Source: Hericium rajendrae | Taxonomy: Eukaryota > Basidiomycota > Agaricomycetes > Russulales > Hericiaceae | Direction: 5' to 3' | NCBI GenBank assembly: GCA_033439255.1 | Contig: CM065878.1 | Location: forward strand, 1,922,001-1,986,000 | Length of the DNA stretch: 64,000 nucleotides | In this document: piece by piece, positions 33,426 to 44,357 of the stretch | Numbering within the stretch: position 1 is the stretch's first letter | How the letters are laid out: each line of letters starts with the position of its first letter | Translations under genes and position numbers: made by a program | The notes under the pieces: model-generated | The model's input: the letters and a program-made list of their open reading frames with translations, nothing else | Databases searched by the model: none | What the model was told of the DNA's origin: nothing

Positions 33426-34449
33426 TCAATAGGGAGTGATGTAAACGCACCATGACGTTGAGGGCAGCTTCCTGCTGAATCGCTTCCAGAGGAAGTTCAG
33501 GACAAATAACCTGGGCAACCACGCGAAAATCTTGTACAAGATCGTGCTCGCTCCGATCGAGAGGTAGAACCGAGGCTTCTTGGCCAGTGCCTCGCTCACG
33601 ACACGCGAAGCGAAGGCATCGGTCGGCATCGATCCTGAGCCTTGGCTGACTGCTATTCTCTCCACGATGTTAGGAAGGAAGCGCGCGTAGAGCGTATCCG
33701 GAGCAAGGCTGAATTTCGAGGCGTAGTTGGACGCGATGTTGGACTTAATCCCTCCGGGAGCAACTAGCATCACGTTAATGTTGAATGGTCGGCATTCCAT
33801 CTGCAGAGTTTGGGAGATAGAATGGACGGCAGCCTTTGTGGATGCGTAGGCGCCGGACCATGGCGTAGGGCTGATGCCACGTCTGTAAGTGTCGACATAC
33901 ACACGGATGCGACTCACAATGAACCTGTGACGGAGCTGATATTGATGAAGAGTCCCTGCTTTCGGGAAGCCATGTGCGGAAAAGCAGCCTTGCTGACCCG
34001 CAGAATCGAAAGTACATTGGTCTCGTAGGCATCTCTGATAATATCTAAGGGAAGTTCGAGAAGGGGACCTAGAGGCCATATAGTTTTCAGCATCTGAACT
34101 GAATACGACGCGCAATCAGCACATACCATGACAGCCGACTCCTGCGTTGTTGACTACGATGTCGATTTTGCCTTCGCGCTCTATGATGGTATTGACGACA
34201 CGGCGGACATCCTCATCGCTTTTCAACATCGAGCGACAACATGTCAATGTTTGGATGCGTGAATCCCTTCATTTTCTCGACATTACGCGCGGTAGCATAG
34301 ACTTTGCAGCCCTGTGCCGCAAATGCCTCGGCGCTGCATGGAAATAAGTAAACTTTAGCGTAAGAGTGCGAGAACGCTAGCAGAACATACAGAGAGAATC
34401 CGATGCCGCCAGCTGAGCAGCCTGTGATAAGGACGATCTTAGCTGCCAT
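33426..34449 (-). CDS. Short-chain dehydrogenase, AYR1-like, one apparent frameshift
   Basis: NADPH-dependent SDR resembling 1-acyl-dihydroxyacetone-phosphate reductase of the ER/lipid droplet. Exons 34391-34449, 34127-34333, 33918-34068, 33426-33882. Motifs: cofactor loop LITGCSAGGIGFSL, VYATARN, NNAGVGCHG, FINISSV, catalytic YASTK after SGAYA, and APGGIKSNIA. The reading frame breaks near 34222, where LDVE in one frame continues as SDEDVRRVVNTIIE in another; an extra A in a four-A run (GAAAAGC) explains it. Intron 3 (33883-33917) would be only 35 nt, GTGAGT...TTACAG. The C-terminus is uncertain: a GTGCGT donor near 33460 could add a short last exon. A hydrophobic LYKIFAWLPRLFVLNFLW segment fits membrane association. 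Confidence 0.82.
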
Positions 34450-34961
34450 GACAAGTCCTTGGTATGTGAGGGTTTCGGAGGTATCGCACTGTTAAGAAAA
34501 GAGCTTGACGAACTGGCGATGTCAGCAAGGTGTTGGTCCTACCTAAAATTCTGGCACTGATACTGGCACTGGCGCGTAAACACGCTAGCAAGACAGAGGT
34601 TGGACTGCCTGCAGCCTCATGATCAGTCGGATCGGGTACATGCCAGTGGCCGGGTTCTCGCCGATAGCGATGACGAAGCGCTAGGCAATGATTTCTCGGA
34701 AAATGTGCTCGAATTCCGGACGATGACAGCGATCAAACATGTGAACTGGATCTGAAGATGGACGGCAAGCAGAGTGTCGAAAGGTTTCCGAAAGGGAGAG
34801 GCACGTTGCTGTCGCCGCGCGATCGGGTCTAGCGGGCAGGTGATGGTGGCTGTACGGTGTGTGCGGTCCAGCCGACAGGCCTGCATCGCCCTTCAGTTAC
34901 TAGGCTACCCTCTTATTCCCATACCCTTCTCGTCGCTCTCTAGATCTCGGCCTATATCGAC
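34450..34961. other. Divergent promoter region, SDR and PLC-like gene
   Basis: 512 bp between two start codons on opposite strands. Pyrimidine-rich just before 34962. No further gene or clear site seen. Confidence 0.4.
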
Positions 34962-36432
34962 ATGCTATCGTATCTCACGTTCCTTGCGCCGGTCGCTCTC
35001 TCTCTTCTCTCCCCAGGTGCACAAGCTGCCCACATCACTCGTCGTGCCACCACGTGCAACGGCCATCCTGAAGTATGGCAATTCACTTGTCATACATATC
35101 CGGCTGATGTGCTCATATTTGTTGTAGTTCTGCTCAAGAACATACGGCAATGTCACCTACGTCGGTGCTCACGACTCTTATGCCGTCGGTGTGAACAATC
35201 GTGAGTTTACGAACGTCTCTTCCGCCCCACACCTGCGCTTACACGGGCGCTCTCTTAGTGGCTGTCAACCAGGACTATAACAGTATGTTTTCCGTTCTCG
35301 ATTATTGCTCTCTCTCATACATTTACCTTCCAGTCACTCAACAGCTCAATGATGGCGTCCGGATGTTGCAAATGCAAACGCACAATTCGAGCGGGGCCAT
35401 TCAACTTTGCCACACAAGCTGTGCCTTATTCAACGGAGGAAGCTTGCAGACCTACCTTGGCACCGGTAAGCTACTACACCAACTCCTCGAACAGTGTTAG
35501 AACAGTGCCTTATCTTCCGCTACAGTCAAGACGTGGATGGACGCGAACCCCAATGATGGTGGAGAAACCTTTTTGCTAATAATAGACCTGAATTAACGTG
35601 ATCCATCGTGTAGTGGTCTCCCTTTTGATCGTCAACTCGGATGGTTTCACGCCAACTGATTACGATACCGTCTTCAAAGCAGCAGGCCTGGACACCATCT
35701 CCTACGCACCGCAATCCGCAAACGTTCCGGCTTCTCAATGGCCCACTTTGGGCGACATGATTAACTCGAACAAGCGTCTGGTAACGTTCATGGACCACGG
35801 CGCCGACTTCACATCAGTTCCGTATCTCATCGACGGTATGCTAATCATGCATTCGCCTATCTTTTCCTGTTGGAGCTGATCCATTTCTGCTTTTCCAGAG
35901 TTTACTAACGTATGGGAAACCGAATTCGACGTAACCGATACCACTTTCGACTGCAATGTCAACCGGACGAATGGCGACCCAACAACACAAATGTACCTCA
36001 TCAACCATTTCCTGGATCAGATCGTTCTGGGACAGCCCGTTCCAAACAAGGATGCTGCCAATGTGACCAATGGCGTGAGCGGCACTGGGTCGCTCGGCCA
36101 ACAAGTCCAGACTTGTGTCGCAGCCAACGGACGGAACCCAAATTTTATGCTTGTCGACGTATGTGTTAATCATCTGCCGACTTTCACATCATGTCTCACG
36201 TATGATACAGTTCTATGAATTTGGTGGTGGATCTGTCTTCCAAGTCGCCGCAACTGCCAATGGTGTCACCTACAGCCCGACGACTCCGGTAGCGACGCCT
36301 CGCTCCAGTACTGACACCACGACAACGAGTCCTAACACCTCTGGAGCTTTCTCGAGCGTTACTCGAGGTCATCTAGGAGCATTGATCTCAATCTCAGCTG
36401 GCATACTTGTCGGTGCATTGACCATATTGTGA
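34962..36432 (+). CDS. Secreted PLC-like phosphodiesterase, probable GPI anchor
   Basis: Extracellular or wall-bound member of the PI-PLC X-domain-like superfamily, substrate unknown. Eight exons (34962-35073, 35129-35200, 35259-35282, 35334-35465, 35526-35558, 35614-35835, 35899-36158, 36211-36432) sum to 1077 nt, 358 aa, intact; two exons are 24 and 33 nt. A signal peptide is clear (MLSYLTFLAPVALSLLSPGA). The domain starts with NVTYVGAHDSYAV (first catalytic His), then QQLNDGVRMLQMQTH, CHTSCALFNGGSL, VKTWMDANPNDVVSLLIVN, and FMDHGADFTSVPYLIDEF. N-glycosylation sequons occur (NVT, NRT). A Ser/Thr-rich linker precedes a hydrophobic tail (ISISAGILVGALTIL) typical of GPI signals. True phosphoinositide activity is not implied. 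Confidence 0.9.
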
Positions 36433-36703
36433 AAAGAGCTAGACGCGCACTATCACCTATGACCACCATCGGACTACTTACTATCTACGGATATCTACGG
36501 ACAATTAGGAACGAATACGGACTCATAATCGCATTGCTTTTGCTACAAATGTATTCTTACAGACAAGGACTTATACGCAAGTCGACATTTCGCCAAGGTG
36601 GCGGCGGCCGTGATGTGACCGTGACGAGCGTATCGCCCATGGCCACTTGCGGACGGAAATCCAACTTCGGGCACGAGAAAAGACCAGATTTGCAGCAAGA
36701 ACA

Positions 36704-37940
36704 ATGAGTTTCCAGAATTTCCGTCTGGATGGGGTGTCCATCTCCCAACAGCCACAGGGCACTCCAGATTTCTCTCATCATCCTTATCCTCCTCCGGTCG
36801 TCGCCACTACTGCATCCATTCCTGTCCAGCCGACACCGCCCGACAACCAGTTCCACCTGCACGTCGATGCACCGCCCTCACGAGGCACAGGTCGAGGTCC
36901 ATATGGATCCGGAGACATGGACGACGGGTATACGCTAGTCTTCGAGAGCCAGGCAGCGTTCGAAGCGTGGAGGGAGAAAGAAGAGGAGGAGAAGGTTGTC
37001 GAGTTGTCAAGGGAGACACCCACGGCTCGAAGGCGGTCCCTCCGCGGTTCAAAGAGCATGTCAAGCTGGTCTGTGCTCGCCATTCGCGCAGCGGCAGGAA
37101 GAAGTATGTCAAGAAGTTCCCAGACAGAGTGAGGAAGGTGCCCAGCCGGAAGGTACGCGACGTGTTACTCAAGTTCAGCTACCGTTCTGACGCGACGCCA
37201 GCTCGAGGGAAAGGGGTGTCCTGCTTCTATCAGCTACAAGACCTATTTCGACAGGCAAGGAAGTCCGTGTTTGCTGTGAGTCTTGCGTTTCACCGCATAT
37301 ACGCCACAAATTGACCGTGACGTTTTAGATGTCTCGCACCACTCGCATGAGATTGGCCCCGCGAACCTTCCTTTCACGAGGCGCGGTCGCCGCGCCCAAG
37401 TAGGAGGCAAAACGCCTTCTTCCTCTCGTCCCCCGGAAATATGCCGCCGCCCCAGCCCATTGCGTCGACGTCCACGGCTCCCCCTCCCCCAGCTCCTATG
37501 GTACCCGCTGGGTCAAGCTCTCCCCCAATGCGTGCGCACCCTCCTGAGCACCCCGCCCCTTTCGCGTCGCCCTACCCGCACTTCCCCTCGATGTCGATGC
37601 CGCCCCCCGTCTTCGGAGCGCCGCCGCCCCCACCCCCGGGCCCATGCCGATCCCTTCAGAACGCGAACGCATCGAGCGCGAGCGGTGGGACCGAATGGAC
37701 GTGATTTTCCAGAATCTGCGCAACACTGCGCGCCATTTCGAGTACCCGCCACCGAGCGTCGCTGCGCTGGAGAGCATTCTCATGCGCATGTACTTCGAGA
37801 GCCCGCTGCAGCCTGCGCAGATGCCGATGATGCCTCCGCCGCATGGTATGCCGCACGGTTCGCCGCATCCCGACGTTCCTGCTCATGGTGATGAGGAGAT
37901 GCAGAGCGGAAGTGAGTCTGGTGGGGAAGACGATGAATGA
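36704..37940 (+). CDS. FAR1/WRKY-GCM1-like DNA-binding protein, several frameshifts
   Basis: Probable DNA-binding protein restricted to fungi; family not named with certainty. Exons 36704-37152, 37202-37275, 37329-37940. Core: LVFESQAAFEAWREKEEEE, KGDTHGSKAVPPRFKEHV, LVCARHSRSGRKKYVKK, GCPASISYKTYFD, then VRVCYVSHHSHEIG. The spacing of GC-x-A-x-I ... H-x-H resembles the FAR1/WRKY-GCM1 zinc cluster. The C-terminal half is proline-rich and ends in an ERERIERERWDRMDVIFQ helix, YFESPLQPAQMPMMPPPHG and an acidic tail. The frame shifts near 36997, 37250, 37440 (CCCCCGG before AAATATG) and 37640 (CCCCCGGGCC), so several one-base losses are needed. Start chosen at MSFQNFRLDGV. Confidence 0.6.
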
Positions 37941-38300
37941 CTGTTTTGTCAGGCTGATTAGTGCGCGTGCATTCTCTCAAACTCCCTGTTTACTGTCTCC
38001 GACTTTCAGGACTTTTCAGTTTTTATTTTAAATACTATGTAGTGAATTCGAAAGAATTACCCAAAAATGATTCATGATGCAAACTCCGAGGAAGCCGAAG
38101 GAGCCAGAGGAACATATTATGAATAAGTATGCCCGAGGCCCAGTAGATGATGACTCAACCATCGTGCCTTAGGATCGTTTCAATGATAAGTCAACTCCCA
38201 TGTAAACACTGACCATTCAGCAGAAAGTAGTTTCCAAGTCTCGTCAACCCCAGTTTTCAGTAACTTCGCGTTAAATCCCTGCATCACCAAGAATCACAAA

Positions 38301-39076
38301 ATGTATCTCCGCGCAGTCCACGCAGAACACCATCTCCCCACCCTCCGTGCCTTCATCCGCGAGAATCCACTCGGCATTTTCACCACCGCAATTGACTCGC
38401 CCTCATTCTCCTTCCTCCAATCCAGCCACATCCCCTGGCTCCTCGACATCCAAGACGATGACAGCGAGACCGAACTCGGTGTCCTACGCGGACACATGGC
38501 GCGCGCCAACCCACAATCCAAAGCCATCATCGAGCACCTCAAATCCACCACCGTCACGGAAGACGGCCATCCGCAGACCCTCACCCGCGACGTCATGATC
38601 CTTTCAACGGGCCAGCGCACCACTACGTCACGCCCAAATTCTACACCTCCACCAAGCCCACGACCGGCAAAGTCGTGCCGACCTGGAACTACGCCGCGGT
38701 CCAGGTCTACGGGCGCGCGACCGTCTACTTTGACAGCAAGGCGCCCGCGACCGACGCCTTCCTGGCCAAGCAGGTCGCCGACCTGTCGCGCCACGCTGAG
38801 ACGGCGATCATGAAGTACGAGCGCGCGTGGGAGGTGGGCGACGCGCCGGAGAAGTACATCGATGCGCTGACGAAGGCGATTGTCGGCGTCGAGGTCGAGA
38901 TCACGGATATCGGAGGTAAGTGGAAGATGAGCCAGGAATTGGCGGCGGGGGATCGGGAGGGCGTCGTGGCGGGGTTTGAGAAGATGGGGTCCGAGGAGGG
39001 ATTCAAGATCGCAGAGACGGTGAGGGAGAGGGGCGCTCTGAGCGAAAAACAAAAGGAGGCGAAGGTGGGGGCGTAA
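38301..39076 (+). CDS. PaiB-like FMN-binding split-barrel protein, one frameshift
   Basis: Member of the PaiB/FMN-binding family, called negative transcriptional regulator in bacteria; role in fungi unknown. Single exon, 776 nt; adding one base gives 258 aa. N-terminus MYLRAVHAEHHLPTLRAFI is followed by NPLGIFTTAI, HIPWLLD and LRGHMARANPQSK, the flavin/dimer region. The frame breaks near 38601, where LTRDVMIL continues as FNGPAHHYVTPKFYTSTKP in the next frame (CCTTTCAACG, one base short). Then VPTWNYAAVQVYGRATVY, KYIDALTKAIVGVEVEITDI and a GKWKMSQ helix complete the family pattern. No introns, unlike most neighbours, as is common for this family in fungi and possibly of bacterial origin (inference). 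Confidence 0.85.
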
Positions 39077-39542
39077 CCTGTTGGTAGGAGTGAGTAGATG
39101 ACCGGCGTCGATGGTGAATTAGTGTGTAAGAATATGCGAGGTATTCTGCGTGCAACCATTGGCACACTGTATGCATGCAGAATATTGCCTGCCGTAGAAC
39201 AAATGAACAGAGGCAGCGCGAGCGTTGGCATTGCGTTCCTAATGGTAGCGTAGTCTCCTTCCTGCGTAACCATTTTTCGGTCGATAATAATATGAGACTT
39301 TCCGCCCATAACTCTCTCGTCCGAATATTGGGTTTCCGTTCACTTTGATTGAAGCACTTTGATTACAGGATTCCATGTATGTAAGGTCATTCCCACGCTT
39401 CTACGAGAACGGCGGATCCATTTTTGGACCGAATTCTTCCTGCTTTCTTGACCTTCTCTTGCAGACGCCTCAACATTACCGAGCGTCAAGAACTCTGCTG
39501 TTTGCTGGTCATCGTTGACCCCAAGCCACATATCAGACAGCT
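39077..39542. other. Intergenic, PaiB-like to UTP11
   Basis: 466 bp. 3' region of the PaiB-like gene and promoter of UTP11. No gene seen. Confidence 0.4.
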
Positions 39543-40737
39543 ATGTCGTCCTTGCGCAACTCCTTGCACCGCCGGAACCACAAGGAGCGCTCGCAGCTCG
39601 CTCATCGTTCGCGACTCGGCATTCTCGAGAAGCATAAGGACTATGTCCTCCGTGCGCGGGACTACCACTCGAAGCAGGACAGGCTCACGCGTCTGCGGCA
39701 GAAGGCGGCGGAGCGGAACAAGGATGAGTTCTACTTTGGCATGAACAGGCAGGGGACGCGGAAGGGCGTGCATGTGCAGGATAGAGGGAATGCGGCGCTG
39801 CCGGTGGATATGGTCAAGATCCTGAAGAGCCAGGATGAAAACTACGTCCGGACGATGAGGACTGCTGGGTTGAAGGTGCGTTTCTTTTCACGCGGAAGGA
39901 TGCATGTATTCTGACTGTCTCGCGCAGAAAATTGAGAAGCTGAAGAACCAGCTCAGTGCGCTCGCTGATTTGCTCAAGCCTACCCTTGGCATAGGAGAGG
40001 AGGGCGAAGATGAGGAGGGTTTGGATGAAGACGAGCTTGAGATCCTTAGTGAGGCAGGTGTGCTCGCGGGTCCTTCCATTTCACAGAGGAAGTCAAGCTC
40101 GAAACGCGCATCGAAACATATTGTTTTTGCCGAGGATGAGACAGAAGGTACGTGCTTGAACTTCGCTGGGATGATCATCATCTAACGTGTATCCAGCACG
40201 TCAATTGGCTGCGTCGAGGAAGACCCAATCACCCCCAGAGGCTGATGCTATGATAATCGAGAAAAACGACACCGATCTGGGATGGAATTTCCCCTCTCTG
40301 TCTAAACCGCTGAAGAAGCACACCTCAAAAGGTGGGAGCCAGGAAGACGTTTCCATGAAGAAAGAATCAGAAAGCGAAGAGAGGAAAGAGGCCTCGAAGG
40401 TATGCTCTCTTGTGTTATCAGCTATCATGCCACGCTCATGACCTCGTAGCTGAACCGAGGCCGCTTGTTGAAGGAGCTCTCAGCTCGGCTGCACCGAGAT
40501 CGCATGCTCAGATATGCAGAACGCGAGCTGGAGATGCAGAAATTGTTGATGGGCAAAGGCGCATCGAAGAAGTTGAAGGGTGTTGAGCGGATAGGTGGAG
40601 AGGATGAGGACGATGAAGACGATGAAGACGCCTTGGATGCGAGAAGGGGGAAGCGATTGTCGAAAGCAGCTCCCGCCGTCGATGAGAAGGCGTACAAACC
40701 TCGGGTGTACAAATGGAGAGCAGAGAGAAAGAAGTGA
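39543..40737 (+). CDS. UTP11: U3 snoRNP protein UTP11
   Basis: Small-subunit processome component needed for 18S rRNA maturation in the nucleolus. Four exons (39543-39875, 39928-40147, 40197-40399, 40450-40737) sum to 1044 nt, 347 aa, intact. The N-terminus is diagnostic: [19 protein letters not shown], then [40 protein letters not shown] and [25 protein letters not shown]. The C-terminal part has [24 protein letters not shown] and ends [10 protein letters not shown]. An acidic region (DEDDEDDED) precedes the tail. The start is the first Met of the conserved block. Introns 50-52 nt. Confidence 0.96.
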
Positions 40738-41022
40738 TGCTTACTATTTAGCCCATTTCTGTGTAGCACCTGCACACTGCAGATAACCATTCTGTTCTGG
40801 CACCACACGAGAGCCGGACTAGGCTGTACTGTGTACAGAGTGGGTAAATTGTTTAACTTACTGCAGCACCGCACAACCGCCTGTCCCGAGTTTGCGATAG
40901 CGTGACGTCACGGCCAAAGTCGGGCAGATGAACCTGATTTCCATCCTTTAAATAATACACCTTTCATATTGGACCTTACTCTCTCTCCCGTCCATTCCCC
41001 GTCCCCCTGACTGCAGCTCCCC

Positions 41023-42966
41023 ATGGCTGCAATCAGTTTTGCAAAGTCTGCTGCTGCTGCGCTATCGCGCGAAAAACCTCGTGTATGTATATCGGTTCCG
41101 TCTATCACCACAGTATCCTCATGCGCAGGCATCTTAACTCCATTCAGTCTTCAATCACTGAATGGGTTGATATCCTAACTGGCCCAGGCTACGATGATGA
41201 AGGTTATGATGGGTATGAGCTCAAGCATTCAGACCCGGTGACGATAACATTGACTATCATGATGGTACAGGATACCCGAGCTAATTGATTCAATCCACCT
41301 CCAAGCCTCTGGGTGATGATATTCACCCTTCGATGTCCTAAAGTTGCTCATATATATGCTCGTTCAGTCCAGCGGAAGCGTCCAGAGCCATCCGCAAGAA
41401 GCTCAAGCACGGCAATCCTCACCAGCAATATCGTGCTCTCGTGGTGAGCTGCGCACCTATAACCGTACCTGTGTTACCTCTTTCGGGCTAACAACGCGTG
41501 CGATTCGACAGATTCTCAAGGCACTTGTGGAGAACTGTGGAACCAAATTTCAGAGTACGGACACAGCCTTCTTTTTGTTGTGTATGCTGTATATTCACTG
41601 CATCTTCGCAAATCTAGCGACATTCGCGGATGGACACCTTACCGATGCTATGCGCAATCTGGCAACCGACTCTGCGACTGACGCCAAAGTGAAGAAGAAG
41701 ACTATCTCCGTCCTCGCGTCTTGGCACAATCAGTTCAAGGATGATAGGAGCATGCAGACTGTTGCTGGCCTGTACCGGCAATGTCGACCTGCAGATACAG
41801 AGCATCGTGCACGCGTCGATCGTGAGCGAGAGGAACGAGAGCAGGAACACGAAAGACGGCGGCAAGAGGAGAAGTCTGCGAAAGAGGATGCGAAGAGGAA
41901 GGCGAAGCTGGAGAAGGAGCGAGAGCGGGAACGGTTAAAGAAGGCGGCAGAGACGAAGAAGAAGCGCTCATCGCAGCAACCCATCACCAGGCGGAAGGAG
42001 TTCAACTTCGAGCAGGAGAAGCCTCAGGTCTTGAACTCGATCGCAAATGCTTCTTCGGCAGCAAACAATCTATTGAATGCCATCACGGTGCGTAGGCCGA
42101 TTTTATAAGACCGGTTTATCGTCTGACATCGCGCAGCTTGTGAATACCGAACACGACAGCCTGCAAAGCAATGAGCGTGTTCAGGAATGTATAGCTAGGG
42201 CCAAGCAAAGCAGGAAACAGATTGTCCGCTACATTCAGGTATATGACGGACGATATCTGTTCCAGATCTTCACTCACCGGTTTCCAGTTAGTTGAGGATG
42301 AAGAATTCATTGGCACATTGATCGAAATCAATGAACGGATCATCCATGCTTTGGAGACATTTGACAAGGTGTCCGTCCGAATAACGACTGCCTTTTATCC
42401 CTGAACTAACGTCGACTGCGTAGCTTTCTAAGCCAGACGTAACTGAGAAGGACGTTGAAGAAGTTCAGCAAGGCATGGCTGCTGCGCACATCGGGGAGTC
42501 CGAAGTGCGGAAACTCCAGGAAAAGCAGCGCGCCGCGGTCCAGCGGGCAGCCAGATATCGCGAGCAGGATCGCGCGTATGACGAAGACGAGGACCCGCCA
42601 TCCTCTGCAGGTCTTCACCCAGATCTGCAGGATCTCAGCTTTGGGACTCTCGGGAAAGAGAAGAGGTTCGTTCCTAATTATCGGTCGTGTAATTTAACCT
42701 GATGGATATTCCGTAGCCGCCTTCCGCCGCCTATTCGTCCGACCGTTTATGGCTCTGACGATGACCAACTGTACAAGCGTGGCTCACTCTCAGATTTCAG
42801 TGACTACGAGTCCTCGAACGAAGATGCGCACGCTGCGCGTGCTGGATCCTCGAAACTTGCTCCTGTCCATTATACCACCGTCTCCGAAGACGACTTGGCC
42901 GCCAAGAATGCTTCTCAGAAGAAATATGATGAGGAAGATCCTTTCGCGGACCCCTTCGCTGACTAA
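41023..42966 (+). CDS. LSB5: LSB5-like VHS-GAT endocytic adaptor
   Basis: Adaptor linking ubiquitinated cargo and actin patches in endocytosis. Ten exons (41023-41082, 41148-41212, 41271-41312, 41368-41443, 41512-41554, 41618-42087, 42137-42238, 42288-42368, 42424-42665, 42717-42966) sum to 1431 nt, 476 aa, intact. VHS domain: SITEWVDILTGPGYDDEGYD, GIPELIDSIHLQASGP, RAIRKKLKHGNPHQQYRALV, ILKALVENCGTKFQ, then VLASWHNQFKDD. A long charged coiled coil (EREEREQEHERRRQEEK) follows. GAT-like helices lie in SIANASSAANNLLNAIT to ERIIHALETFDK. The tail has DPPSSAGLHPDLQDLSFG and an acidic DPFADPFAD end, possible NPF-like/adaptor motifs. Confidence 0.93.
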
Positions 42967-43309
42967 ATGGAGGCCGATACCAAGGACGAAGCTGTGGTCG
43001 TAAGGATTTGAAGTGGAAGGAAGTCTGAATCTGTCTGTACGTTTTTGCTTTGGATATACACAACACGATTGACGTGTAGATAATCTGTATGTGGAATGTG
43101 TAGTTTACAATCCTTGATCGATATCGGTACTGGAAGCCTCCTGCTATGACTGTTCGAGAACGATCCCCACCGTTCCAACGATGTGTTTCGACGCCGACTT
43201 AGTCTGTTGGCGCGAATGACGTCTGGATGTTCTCGAACCGAAGACGGACGGTAGCCTCGTCTTCCGCCTCGCAGCAACGCTTGCCTCGACCTGCAATCTG
43301 ATCAAAGGC

Positions 43310-43327
43310 GAATGCTCCAGAATGCTC
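43310..43327. promoter_or_regulatory. Heat-shock element upstream of HSP20
   Basis: GAA-tg-CTC-ca-GAA-tg-CTC: alternating nGAAn and inverted units at exact 5-bp steps, the HSF1 binding pattern, with CTC in place of TTC. A second GAA-rich patch lies at 43384-43402 (AGAACTGGAACCTCTGGAAA) with imperfect spacing. Confidence 0.6.
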
Positions 43328-43450
43328 GAGGGCAAGGTCAGTTCCATTTTAGGCGAGACCTACAGGATGAATTCGGAGCTGTGAGAACTGGAACCTCTGG
43401 AAATGTCTGTGATGTCCTCGGTTCAACATGGTGCCGTGGTGTCCAACAGG

Positions 43451-43458
43451 TATATAAA
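43451..43458 (+). promoter_or_regulatory. TATA box of HSP20
   Basis: TATATAAA, 104 bp before the start codon; the inducible-gene layout of HSE plus TATA fits a heat-shock gene. Confidence 0.65.
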
Positions 43459-43554
43459 CGGCGCGATCCTTGCAGAGGTCCTGCAATTCAGCAATAAGCA
43501 AATCACTCACATTCAACTTTTCTACACACTAACAACTTTTCGCCCGTACTCGAG

Positions 43555-44140
43555 ATGTCTCTTACTTTCTACGACCCCTTCTACACTCTCTCCGACTTCG
43601 ACAGGCTTTTCGATGAGGCTTTCTCTGCGCGGGCTGGTGATAACCAGGTCCAACGCGGAGGCCGCAGGACCGTCGGAGAGACTGGCCCAAAACTCTTGAG
43701 ACCAAGGTAAGCTGCCTGCATAGCTCACGTATTCATGAAGAACGACACTGACGAGCCTTCCAACAGGATGGATGTGCACGAGGACGCAAAGTCGAACACC
43801 GTGACGGCGACCTTCGAGCTCCCGGGTCTCAAGAAGGAGGACGTGCAAATCGACGTCCATAACAACGCACTCACCATTTCGGGAGAGGCGAATGTCTCCT
43901 CCGAGCATGACGAGCACGGCTACGCTGTGCGCGAGCGCAGGTTCGGAAGTTCTCCCGGACGCTGCCGGTGCCGCAGGGCATCAAAGTAAGTACTCGGAAC
44001 AAACTTAAAGAGCAACAAGATACTGACAAGATGTGTGATAGGTCGAGGAGATCAAGGCGTCCATGGAGCATGGCGTCCTGACGGTCACCTTCCCAAAGAC
44101 TACGCCTGAGCAAGCGCCTAAGCGCATTACCGTCTCGTAA
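43555..44140 (+). CDS. Small heat-shock protein (HSP20), one apparent frameshift
   Basis: ATP-independent holdase chaperone. Three exons (43555-43706, 43767-43985, 44042-44140) total 470 nt; one added base gives 156 aa. N-terminus MSLTFYDPFYTLSDFDRLFDE; alpha-crystallin domain starts at MDVHEDAKSNTVTATFELPG and includes GLKKEDVQIDVHNNALTISG. The frame breaks near 43949: RERRFG continues as KFSRTLPVPQGIK only if one A is restored (GGAAGTTC read as GGAAAGTTC). Final exon VEEIKASMEHGVLTVTFPKT with the ITVS C-terminal motif (IxV anchor). Both introns are GT-AG with conserved phase. HSE and TATA box upstream point to heat induction. Confidence 0.9.
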
Positions 44141-44357
44141 ATTTTCATTTGAATACCAAAGTTGTCTGTGCCTCTGACGTAGTGGAGTTGCACTATACGA
44201 TACTTACGATATTGGTTCACTGTATGGGATAAAGAATTTTGATTGTGATCTGTTCTGAGTTGTGGATCGATTGATGCAAGTTATGCAGGTGAAAAGACTG
44301 AACAGGATATAAGATTCCGATTAGGATATAGATTCAGTCCCCTGCGATCGACGCCCG

